From Foliimonas ilicis (GTDB lineage Bacteria > Pseudomonadota > Alphaproteobacteria > Rhizobiales > Rhizobiaceae): 64,000 bases of DNA. Positions 1-7,362 of this stretch are shown here, piece by piece. Position 1 is the first letter of the stretch, and every line of letters begins with the position of its first letter. The stretch covers positions 620,001 to 684,000 of the forward strand of contig NZ_JBDUUH010000001.1 in NCBI RefSeq assembly GCF_039939195.1, given 5' to 3'. The notes under the pieces were generated by a model. That model had not been told where the DNA came from. It did no database searches and worked only from the letters and a program-made list of their open reading frames with translations. Both the position numbers and the translations under genes were made by a program.

Positions 1-77
1 TGTTCTTGGCATCGGAAGATGCCAGCTTCATCACCGGATCGACCCTTAGCGCCAATGGCGGACAGTATTTTAGCTGA
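1..77 (+). CDS. 3' end of a short-chain dehydrogenase/reductase (partial)
   Basis: Only the last 24 codons are in the window, reading in the frame that starts at base 3 and ending at TGA 75-77. The peptide contains ASEDASFITGSTLSANGGQ, the C-terminal block typical of classical SDR enzymes of the acetoacetyl-CoA reductase / 3-oxoacyl-ACP reductase type, where the D-x-S-x-x-x-T-G-x-x-x-x-x-x-G-G pattern follows the cofactor-binding core. The catalytic Ser-Tyr-Lys lies outside the window, so substrate cannot be assigned. It is convergent with the aquaporin gene and shares a hairpin terminator with it. Confidence 0.8.
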   Translation, partial: FLASEDASFITGSTLSANGGQYFS

Positions 78-95
78 GTTATTGCGCATAAAATC

Positions 96-127
96 AAAAA
101 CGGCGTCTCTTGCGAGACGCCGTTTTT
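96..127. terminator. Bidirectional intrinsic terminator
   Basis: A perfect 9-bp stem (101-109 with 114-122, loop TTGC) is flanked by an A-run on the left and a T-run on the right, so it can end transcripts in both directions. It lies between the convergent dehydrogenase and aquaporin genes. Confidence 0.9.
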
Positions 128-157
128 GTTTGTTTGCGCATATGCTTTTGAACGCGA

Positions 158-883
158 TCATTCAGCCGGGATGATCGTATCTCCGATCGATGGTGTTTTG
201 TCCTCGAGCAATGCGGTGTGTGCGAACCCTGCCAGAACCGCGCCGACGATCGGTGCAATCCAGAACAGCCACAATTGCTGGAGAGCCGCGCCGCCGACGA
301 TCAGTGCAGGTCCGGTCGAACGTGCCGGATTGACCGACGTGTTGGTGACCGGGATCGAGATCAGGTGGATGAGCGTCAGCGCCAGACCGATGGCGATAGG
401 CGCGAAGCCCGGCGGTACACGCGAGCCGGTCGCCCCCAGAATGACGATCAGGAAGAAGAAGGTCAGAACCACCTCGATCAACAGGGCCGAGGTGAGCGAA
501 TAGCCGCCCGGCGAGTTCTCGCCATAGCCATTGGTCGCAAAGCCGCCGACAGTGGTGAAATCGGCTTTGCCGGCAACAATCAAATAGAGAATCGCCGAAG
601 CAAATACCGCGCCGATAAGCTGCGCGATTATGTAAGGCAAAAGCTCTTTGGCCGGAAACCGGTGTGCGACCGCCAGGCCGATTGAAACAGCCGGATTGAA
701 ATGGCCGCCCGAGATGCCGCCCACGGCATAGGCCATGGTCAACACTGTGAGACCGAACGCAAACGCAACGCCAAGAAACCCAATTCCAACTTCAGGAAAG
801 GCAGCCGCCAACACCGCGCTGCCACAACCGCCGAAAACGAGCCAGAAAGTTCCGAGAAATTCTGCAACGAGACGCTTGGACAT
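158..883 (-). CDS. aqpZ: Aquaporin Z-type water channel
   Basis: A 241-residue inner-membrane channel of the MIP family. Both signature half-helices are visible: HFNPAVSIG near residues 61-69 and SVNPARSTGPA in the second half, giving the paired NPA motifs that line the pore. Six hydrophobic helices are evident, starting with residues 7-27. Length fits bacterial AqpZ (about 230 residues) rather than the longer glycerol facilitators. The start was placed at the ATG at 883 because GGAGGG lies just upstream; a longer reading to 916 lacks a ribosome site and adds no family sequence. The gene is divergent from the helicase gene across a 470-base gap. Water transport is family inference. Confidence 0.93.
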   Translation of the reverse strand: MSKRLVAEFLGTFWLVFGGCGSAVLAAAFPEVGIGFLGVAFAFGLTVLTMAYAVGGISGGHFNPAVSIGLAVAHRFPAKELLPYIIAQLIGAVFASAILYLIVAGKADFTTVGGFATNGYGENSPGGYSLTSALLIEVVLTFFFLIVILGATGSRVPPGFAPIAIGLALTLIHLISIPVTNTSVNPARSTGPALIVGGAALQQLWLFWIAPIVGAVLAGFAHTALLEDKTPSIGDTIIPAE

Positions 884-1029
884 GGTTCCCTCCTTTGACC
901 AAGTCCGATTACGCAATGCCTGTTTCGGGCAAAGTGCAATGGGAGGTTGCGTTGGCGAAAAGCTTACGCAGCGTAAATCACAGGATTATTTTGTGCGGAT
1001 GGCTAAATTTCGCTCCGGATCGGTATCCG

Positions 1030-1155
1030 TGCTGAATCGCGATTCAGCATGTGGTGATTTTCACCTGCTCCATGTCCATATGAAGTGGAGAACAAAAGCT
1101 GAATCCATGCGAGTCAGCGATTCGTAGCCGATTCGTTCCGTCCTTGTTCCGAATC
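1030..1155. promoter_or_regulatory. GANTC (CcrM) site cluster with 20-bp palindrome
   Basis: The 472-base gap between aqpZ and the helicase gene holds no convincing gene. It has seven GANTC pentamers in 122 bases: 1034, 1041, 1101, 1111, 1119, 1130 and 1151. The first two sit inside the perfect palindrome TGCTGAATCGCGATTCAGCA at 1030-1049. At 60% GC about one GANTC per 280 bases is expected. GANTC is the target of CcrM, the cell-cycle methyltransferase of alphaproteobacteria. A smaller palindrome, TTACGC-A-GCGTAA, lies at 964-976. A role in controlling the downstream helicase is inference. Confidence 0.6.
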
Positions 1156-1355
1156 TGCGGTTTCTAGGGCCAACTTGCCTGCAGAACACAGAAAAAAGCG
1201 CAATTTGGAGCAAAAGGACGGCGCTTCGGTTTCGATTTTACAACATTGTTCTTCCGTTGCAGACTGCAAAACCCTATGTGACGCCCATCGCTTCTCGGAA
1301 GGCGATGCCGTCGATCGGCCTTTGAAGGCAGCGCAGAAAGTCACTTCCCGGCAAG

Positions 1356-4300
1356 ATGAACATCCAGCCCAGACCCAACAGCCCGCTCATCCTTTCGGGA
1401 CGCGACGTTACCGCCGTTCTGGGGCCGACCAATACCGGCAAGACGCATCTGGCGATCGAGCGGATGATCGCGCATGAAAGCGGCGTCATCGGCTTGCCGC
1501 TGCGCCTTCTGGCGCGCGAGGTTTATGTCCGTCTTTGCGAGAAGGTCGGAGCACATAATGTCGCGCTGATCACCGGTGAGGAAAAAATCCAGCCGCCCAA
1601 GGCGCGATATTCCGTGTGTACCGTCGAGGCGATGCCGCGCGAGACGAATGCGGCTTTCGTGGCAATCGACGAAGTGCAATTGGCCGGAGATTTCGAGCGC
1701 GGTCACATTTTCACGGATCGCATTCTTCATCTGCGCGGGCGTCAGGAGACGCTTCTGCTGGGTGCTGCCACCATGCGCGGTATTCTTGAGAGGATGCTTC
1801 GTGGCATATCAGTGGTGACAAGGCCGCGCCTTTCGCATCTGGCCTATGCCGGATCGAAGAAGATCACACGGCTGCCGCATCGCTCCGCGATCGTCGCGTT
1901 TTCGGCCAATGAGGTCTACGCGATTGCCGAGCTGATAAGGCGCCAGCGCGGCGGTGCAGCCGTGGTGCTTGGCGCTCTATCGCCGCGCACGCGAAATGCG
2001 CAGGTCGAGCTTTATCAATCCGGCGACGTGGATTTTCTGGTCGCGACCGACGCCATCGGCATGGGCCTCAATCTCGATGTCGATCACGTCGCCTTTGCGC
2101 AGAACCGGAAATTCGACGGCTTCCAGTATCGCAATCTTTCGGCAGCGGAACTCGGCCAGATTGCAGGGCGTGCGGGGCGTCATCTTCGAGACGGCACATT
2201 CGGCGTTACCGGTCAGGTCGATCCCTTCGACGACGAACTTGTCGAGCGGATCGAGGCGCATGATTTCGATCCGGTCAAAGTCCTGCAGTGGCGCACGGCG
2301 CAATTCGATTTTGCCAGCCTGGACGCGCTGCAGCGGTCGATCGAAACGAATGCGCCGGTCGAGGGGCTGACGCGCGCGCTGCCTGCCGTCGATGCGCAGG
2401 CGCTGGAATATCTGTCGCGCGACCCGGAGATAAGGGCGCTGACTTCCACGCCTGAGCGCGTGGCGCTCTTGTGGGAAGTCTGCGCGCTGCCGGATTATCG
2501 CCGCATCGCACCAGCCCAGCATGCCGATCTGATCGCTTCGATTTATGACGATCTCGCACGGCGCGGGCGCGTCGATGAGAATTATATGGCCGAGCAGGTG
2601 CGCCGTGCCGATTCCACTGAAGGTGATATCGACACGCTTTCGCATCGCATCGCACAGATCAGAACGTGGACTTTCGTGTCAAACAGGCCCGGTTGGCTTG
2701 CCGATCCAACACATTGGCAGGAAAAAACGCGGGAGATCGAGGACAGACTGTCAGATGCACTGCATGAGCGGTTGACGAAACGCTTCGTAGACCGCAGGAC
2801 TTCCGTGCTCATGCGCCGCCTTAGAGAAAATACAATGCTGGAAGCCGAAATAAGCCCATCTGGAACCGTGGTAGTCGAAGGCCACCATGTCGGAGAATTG
2901 CAGGGGTTCCGTTTTACCGCCGACCAAAGTGCCGGTGGAGAAGATGCAAAAGCCGTAAAAGCGGCCTCGCAGAAAGCCCTTGCCGTCGAATTCGAAAGCC
3001 GTGCCGAACGGTTTTCCGCCTCGCCGAACGGCGATATAGCGCTCGGCTCCGACGGCGTATTGCGCTGGCTCGGTGCTCCGATCGGAACGCTGGTCGCTGG
3101 CGAGGAGGCTCTGAAGCCGCGTCTCGTTGTGCTAGCCGACGAACAATTGACTGGTCCAGCGCGCGACAAGGTCGTGGCGCGGGCCGAACGTTTCGTCAAT
3201 TTCCAGGTTGAATCGCTGCTCAAGCCGCTGGTCGATCTGAAGAATGCGGAGCAGCTTTCGGGCATTGGCCGCGGCATCGCGTTCCAGCTCGTCGAGCATT
3301 TCGGCCTGATCAACCGCCGCGACATTGCCGAGGACGTCAAATCCCTAGATCAGGATGGTCGCGCGGCCCTGCGTCGTCTGGGCGTGCGGTTTGGCGCGTA
3401 TCATATTTTTGTACCCGCGCTCATCAAACCGGCCCCCGCAGGTCTGGTGACGCTGCTCTGGGCACTTATCCATGACGGCAAGGACAAGCAGGGTTTCGGC
3501 GATGTCGTGAACGCGCTGGCCACTGGCCGCACATCGGTCGTGGTCGATGCGACTTTCGATCCGACATTCTACAAGCTCAGCGGCTACCGCATTCTCGGCC
3601 GCCGCGCTGTGCGCGTCGATATTCTGGAGCGGCTGGCCGATCTCATTCGCCCGGCTCTTTCATGGAAGGCTGGTGTCGGCACACGGCCTGATGGCGCGTT
3701 CGACGGCAACAATTTCTTCGTGACGCCAGCGATGATGTCCATTCTCGGTGCCACCGCCGACGACATGGAAGAAATCCTCAAGGGTCTCGGCTATCGCGGC
3801 GAACCAAAGAAGGCGGATGACGTAAAGGCACGTCTCGAAGCTCTGGACCATGCCGCTCGCGAGGCTGCCGAAAAGGCGGCTGCGAAGACCGCTGAGCCAA
3901 GCGAGGCGGTCGCGGAGCAGGCAGAGGCTTCTGAAGAGGCTGCGCCTGTCGCTGAGGCTTCTGAGCCGGTCGTGGCGGAAGTCGCTCCCGTGGAGGTTGA
4001 TGAACCTGCAACGGCGGAAGTCGTCGCTACCGAACCGGCAGAGCCTGTTGCTTCGCCGGAACCTGCCGTAACAACTGAGGCCGAGCCGGAAGGCGCGGAA
4101 GCGCCGAAGCCTATCATCTTGTGGCGCCAGCAGCGTTTCGAGCAGCGTCCGCGTCACAATCGCGGTAACGACAATCGCAACAGGGGCGGCGCGCCTGCGC
4201 AGCGTCAGGGCGAAGTGCGTAAAGATGACGCATCGGCACCCGGCGGCGGCAAGGAGCGGCCCGCACGGCGATTCAACAAGGGCAAGCCGGGTCAGGACGA

Positions 4301-4451
4301 GCGCCGTCAGGGCGGTCGTCCGAATGCGGAAAATCGCGGTGGTGCCAAGCCGGTTCAGCAAAAGCCGAAGCGTGAAGAGCGTCCGGTTCGCATCGATCCG
4401 GATTCGCCCTTCGCGAAGCTCGCAGCCTTGCGTGACCAACTGAAAAAATAA
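1356..4451 (+). CDS. Suv3-like superfamily 2 RNA/DNA helicase with low-complexity tail
   Basis: A 1031-residue protein with a helicase core in its first ~430 residues. Walker A is GPTNTGKTHLA (23-33), the Walker B box is AIDEVQ near residue 108, and motif VI is QIAGRAGRH near 270. The T-x-T-G-K-T P-loop and DEVQ box resemble the mitochondrial Suv3 group more than classical DEAD proteins. The last ~200 residues are unusual: an Ala/Glu/Pro/Val-rich acidic stretch, then an Arg/Gly/Asn/Gln-rich basic tail, probably disordered and RNA-binding. The start ATG at 1356 is the first in frame; its ribosome site is weak. The stop overlaps the next start (TAATG), so the two are translationally coupled. 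The substrate is not known. Confidence 0.85.
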   Translation: MNIQPRPNSPLILSGRDVTAVLGPTNTGKTHLAIERMIAHESGVIGLPLRLLAREVYVRLCEKVGAHNVALITGEEKIQPPKARYSVCTVEAMPRETNAAFVAIDEVQLAGDFERGHIFTDRILHLRGRQETLLLGAATMRGILERMLRGISVVTRPRLSHLAYAGSKKITRLPHRSAIVAFSANEVYAIAELIRRQRGGAAVVLGALSPRTRNAQVELYQSGDVDFLVATDAIGMGLNLDVDHVAFAQNRKFDGFQYRNLSAAELGQIAGRAGRHLRDGTFGVTGQVDPFDDELVERIEAHDFDPVKVLQWRTAQFDFASLDALQRSIETNAPVEGLTRALPAVDAQALEYLSRDPEIRALTSTPERVALLWEVCALPDYRRIAPAQHADLIASIYDDLARRGRVDENYMAEQVRRADSTEGDIDTLSHRIAQIRTWTFVSNRPGWLADPTHWQEKTREIEDRLSDALHERLTKRFVDRRTSVLMRRLRENTMLEAEISPSGTVVVEGHHVGELQGFRFTADQSAGGEDAKAVKAASQKALAVEFESRAERFSASPNGDIALGSDGVLRWLGAPIGTLVAGEEALKPRLVVLADEQLTGPARDKVVARAERFVNFQVESLLKPLVDLKNAEQLSGIGRGIAFQLVEHFGLINRRDIAEDVKSLDQDGRAALRRLGVRFGAYHIFVPALIKPAPAGLVTLLWALIHDGKDKQGFGDVVNALATGRTSVVVDATFDPTFYKLSGYRILGRRAVRVDILERLADLIRPALSWKAGVGTRPDGAFDGNNFFVTPAMMSILGATADDMEEILKGLGYRGEPKKADDVKARLEALDHAAREAAEKAAAKTAEPSEAVAEQAEASEEAAPVAEASEPVVAEVAPVEVDEPATAEVVATEPAEPVASPEPAVTTEAEPEGAEAPKPIILWRQQRFEQRPRHNRGNDNRNRGGAPAQRQGEVRKDDASAPGGGKERPARRFNKGKPGQDERRQGGRPNAENRGGAKPVQQKPKREERPVRIDPDSPFAKLAALRDQLKK

Positions 4452-4828
4452 TGACCGCGGCGGGCAGACAGCGCATCGACAAATGGCTGTTCTTCTCGCG
4501 CGCGCTCAAGTCGCGTTCGCTTGCCGCAAAACTCGTGCAGGGCGGGCGCGTGCGGCTCAACGGTGAAAAGCTTGCCCAGGCTTCCGATCTCGTCAAACCC
4601 GGCGATGTGCTGACGATCACGCTCGAACGCCGCATTCTCATCTACAAGGTGCTGTTGCCGGGTGTCAGGCGCGGCCCGGCCGAGGAAGCGCGGGCGCTTT
4701 ACGAGGATCTGTCGCCGCCTCCCGAAAAGAAAGACGCGCCGGCGCTGGTGCCGGTTCGTGATGCAGGAGCAGGGCGTCCTACGAAAAAGCAGCGTCGCGA
4801 AACGGATAGACTGCGTGATCCGCATTAG
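4451..4828 (+). CDS. S4-domain RNA-binding protein, Hsp15-like
   Basis: A 125-residue basic protein. Residues 8-65 form an S4 fold: RIDKWLFFSRALKSRSLAAKLV followed by GGRVRLNGEKL and KPGDVL, the pattern of heat-shock protein 15 (HslR), which binds stalled 50S subunits carrying nascent-chain tRNA. The C-terminal half is charged and rich in Arg/Lys/Pro. It overlaps the helicase stop codon by one base, so both are made from one message; an RNA helicase and an RNA-binding S4 protein as partners fits a role in RNA or ribosome rescue, which remains inference. It could also be another small S4 protein not equivalent to HslR. Confidence 0.82.
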   Translation: MTAAGRQRIDKWLFFSRALKSRSLAAKLVQGGRVRLNGEKLAQASDLVKPGDVLTITLERRILIYKVLLPGVRRGPAEEARALYEDLSPPPEKKDAPALVPVRDAGAGRPTKKQRRETDRLRDPH

Positions 4829-4977
4829 GATGAACGAAATTCTACCCTGTAGCCTGATCTCGGAATAACATTTCCGTGGGTCTGTGTTGGGCGAAAATGC
4901 CACCCTTGCAACCTCAAAGCAAAGGGTCTACCTCACGGCCATCCGTTCTATAAGGGCACTTTCCGGAGCCGTATCAC

Positions 4978-5316
4978 ATGACCTATGTCGTGACCGACAA
5001 CTGCATCAAATGCAAATATATGGATTGCGTCGAGGTCTGTCCGGTCGACTGCTTCTATGAAGGCGACAACATGCTCGTCATTCACCCCGACGAATGCATC
5101 GATTGCGGCGTGTGTGAGCCGGAATGCCCTGCCGATGCGATCAAGCCGGATACGGAACCGGGTCTTGATAAGTGGCTCCAGATCAACACCGAATACGCCG
5201 ATAAATGGCCGAACATCACGACGAAGAAAGATGCGCCGGCCGATGCGAAGGAATTCGACGGCGTCGAGGAAAAGTTCGAGAAGTATTTTTCCGCCGAGCC
5301 TGGCTCGGGAGACTGA
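4978..5316 (+). CDS. fdxA: Seven-iron ferredoxin (3Fe-4S/4Fe-4S)
   Basis: A 112-residue soluble electron carrier. The N-terminal half has the cysteine pattern of FdxA: Cys9, Cys17, Cys21 and Cys25 in the first block, then CIDCGVCEPECP in the second. Extra residues after the second cluster (to residue 112) are usual for the alphaproteobacterial seven-iron type. It starts at ATG 4978, about 150 bases after the S4 gene, and precedes carD. This helicase-S4-FdxA-CarD order is one I recall as common in Rhizobiales. The partner oxidoreductase cannot be told from here. Confidence 0.93.
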   Translation: MTYVVTDNCIKCKYMDCVEVCPVDCFYEGDNMLVIHPDECIDCGVCEPECPADAIKPDTEPGLDKWLQINTEYADKWPNITTKKDAPADAKEFDGVEEKFEKYFSAEPGSGD

Positions 5317-5406
5317 TAGCGGCGCTGTATTCGTCGGCGCTTTTCGATCATAAACAGTTGACAGGTGCGACTGCCCGCGCCTGCTGCTCGTCTATGCGGC
5401 AAATTG

Positions 5407-5435
5407 TTGATTCTGGCCAGTTTTTGTGCTATACA
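5407..5435 (+). promoter_or_regulatory. Sigma-70-type promoter for carD, long leader
   Basis: TTGATT at 5407-5412 and TATACA at 5430-5435 are separated by 17 bases. Transcription from here would give carD a leader of roughly 230 bases. The fdxA-carD gap of about 357 bases otherwise shows no gene. It contains small inverted repeats near 5608-5660 that could fold in the leader. Confidence 0.6.
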
Positions 5436-5673
5436 ATCAACACATGCCGACGGCACGACTTCGATCTATGGCGCAAAAGCCCTAATCACTGAAAGGCGAA
5501 ACTCTTCTTGGACCGGATTGATCTGGCTCTGGCAAGCTCGTTTGCCAATTGTCAGCGCTGAATTCCAGGACGCGGGTTTTGCCTTGCTTGTGCGGCAACG
5601 ATCTGGCCCATGAAGGGCCGCCTCGGCAGATCTTCCGGCGATAGAGCCGGTGTAACAAGGAGTGCAGGGCGTA

Positions 5674-6252
5674 ATGGTAACTACCAACCAGCAGAAGAAG
5701 TCCGCGACGCGTCACGGTTTCAAGACGGGTGAATACATCGTTTATCCGGCCCATGGCGTCGGACAAGTCGTCTCCATCGACGAACAGGAAGTAGCGGGTC
5801 ACAAGCTGGAACTTTTCGTCATCGATTTCCAGAAAGACAAGATGCGCCTGAAAGTGCCGGTAGCGAAAGCGACTTCGATCGGCATGCGCAAGCTTTCCGA
5901 GACCGATTATGTGGAACGCGCTCTGAAAGTCGTTCAGGGCCGCGCACGCGTCAAGCGCACCATGTGGTCGCGCCGCGCGCAGGAATATGATGCGAAGATC
6001 AATTCGGGCGATCTGATTTCCATCTCGGAAGTCGTGCGCGATCTTTACCGTGCCGACAACCAGCCGGAGCAGTCCTATTCCGAGCGTCAGCTTTATGAAG
6101 CAGCACTTGACCGCATGGCTCGCGAAATCGCAGCCGTCAATAAATTGTCCGACACCGAAGCTGTTCGCCTGATCGAGGCTAACCTCGAAAAAGGCCCTCG
6201 TCGCGGCGCGAAAGCGGACAATGAGGAAGCAGAGCAGGAAGAAGCTGCCTGA
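5674..6252 (+). CDS. carD: CarD/CdnL-family transcription regulator
   Basis: A 192-residue protein of the CarD_CdnL_TRCF family, which binds RNA polymerase beta and stabilises open complexes, notably at rRNA promoters. The N-terminal RNA-polymerase-interacting Tudor-like domain is recognisable in FKTGEYIVYPAHGVGQV and the following beta-rich segment; the second half is helical and basic (RARVKRTMWSRRAQEYDAK), matching the DNA-binding part. The ATG at 5674 was preferred over an in-frame GTG at 5662 because AAGGAG lies at 5657-5662, the right distance upstream of the ATG only. The C-terminus is an acidic Glu/Ala tail. A hairpin terminator follows. Confidence 0.93.
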   Translation: MVTTNQQKKSATRHGFKTGEYIVYPAHGVGQVVSIDEQEVAGHKLELFVIDFQKDKMRLKVPVAKATSIGMRKLSETDYVERALKVVQGRARVKRTMWSRRAQEYDAKINSGDLISISEVVRDLYRADNQPEQSYSERQLYEAALDRMAREIAAVNKLSDTEAVRLIEANLEKGPRRGAKADNEEAEQEEAA

Positions 6253-6276
6253 TCTTATTGCTGCATTTTTCTCAGG

Positions 6277-6304
6277 AAACCCGGCCTTTGTGCCGGGTTT
6301 TTTG
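6277..6304 (+). terminator. Intrinsic terminator of carD
   Basis: Stem AAACCCGGC (6277-6285) pairs with GCCGGGTTT (6292-6300) and runs into a T-rich tract. It begins 24 bases after the carD stop. Confidence 0.9.
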
Positions 6305-6363
6305 TTTCTAAAACCGGCAAATACGTGATTTCCGACCGTTGCGCTCAAATATGAGTCCGCTGC

Positions 6364-6388
6364 GGAACAAAAACAGGCTCGTTACGTT
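6364..6388 (+). promoter_or_regulatory. EcfG-type general stress promoter of rpoH2
   Basis: GGAAC at 6364-6368, a 16-base spacer and CGTT at 6385-6388 form an exact match to the consensus of EcfG (RpoE2), the general stress sigma factor of alphaproteobacteria. Initiation would fall near 6395, about 100 bases before the chosen rpoH start. Control of rpoH2 by RpoE2 is known in Sinorhizobium; that it holds here is inferred from the site. Confidence 0.78.
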
Positions 6389-6496
6389 CCCGATCTAGCT
6401 AGGGCATTGCGGCATACCGTCAAGAGCAAAGCGGAATTCAATCTCGCGGCTTTTGATCGCTGGCCCCAAGAAATTGGCGATGGTCGGGAGCAGAAC

Positions 6497-7360
6497 ATGA
6501 CGGAAGACAAGGCACGGCAGATTCTCGTTCGCGCGGCGATGAAAGCGCCGTATCTTGCACGCGATGAAGAATATGATCTGGCGCGACGCTGGCGCGACAA
6601 TCACGACCAGCAGGCGTTGCACCAGATAACCGTCGCCCATATGCGCCTCGTCATCTCCATGGCCGCCAAATTCCGTTACTTCGGTCTGCCAGCCTCCGAT
6701 CTCATTCAAGAAGGGCATGTCGGCCTTCTGGAAGCTGCCGCACGTTTCGAACCGGAACGCGAAGTGCGCTTCTCGACCTACGCGACCTGGTGGATCAGAG
6801 CTGCGATGCAGGATTATGTGCTGCGCAACTGGTCGATCGTCCGGGGCGGCACAAGCTCGGCGCAGAAGGCGCTGTTCTTCAATCTGCGGCGTCTGCGTGC
6901 GAAACTCGGACAGGGACCGGCCCCGCTCAGCAATACCGCGCTCTACAAGGAAATCTCGTCGGCATTGCGTGTATCGGAAGCCGATGTCGCGACCATGGAT
7001 GCCCGGCTTTCCGGGCCGGATACGTCGCTCAACGCACCCGTGATAGATGAAGGCACCGGGTCTGCGGACCGTATGGATTTTCTGGTCTCTGACGATCCGC
7101 TTCCAGATGAAATCGTCGGCAACACGATCGATCTCGAACGCCGCAGCGGATGGCTGAAGAAGGCGTTGTGCGTCCTTAACGACCGTGAGCTTCGCATCAT
7201 CGAGGAAAGACGCCTCCAGGACGAAGGCGCGACGCTGGAATCGCTGGGTGAGACGCTGGGCATTTCCAAGGAACGCGTAAGGCAGATCGAAAGCCGCGCG
7301 ATCGAGAAGCTGAAGACCGCATTGGTGAAGGAAAACCCTTCGCTATCCGTTGCGGCCTGA
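6497..7360 (+). CDS. rpoH2: RNA polymerase sigma-32-type factor RpoH2
   Basis: A 287-residue sigma-70-family factor of the RpoH group. Region 2 reads DLIQEGHVGLLEAAARF then STYATWWIRAAMQDYVLRN, and is followed by the RpoH-type NWSIVR. Region 4 has the helix-turn-helix LGETLGISKERVRQIESRAI near the C-terminus. The ATG at 6497 has GGGAG just upstream and gives the usual length; a TTG at 6407 would add 30 residues without family sequence. Rhizobiales commonly carry two RpoH proteins. Assignment to the second type rests on sequence impression and the EcfG promoter upstream. It ends two bases from the convergent protease gene, with no terminator between. Confidence 0.88.
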   Translation: MTEDKARQILVRAAMKAPYLARDEEYDLARRWRDNHDQQALHQITVAHMRLVISMAAKFRYFGLPASDLIQEGHVGLLEAAARFEPEREVRFSTYATWWIRAAMQDYVLRNWSIVRGGTSSAQKALFFNLRRLRAKLGQGPAPLSNTALYKEISSALRVSEADVATMDARLSGPDTSLNAPVIDEGTGSADRMDFLVSDDPLPDEIVGNTIDLERRSGWLKKALCVLNDRELRIIEERRLQDEGATLESLGETLGISKERVRQIESRAIEKLKTALVKENPSLSVAA

Positions 7361-7362
7361 CG

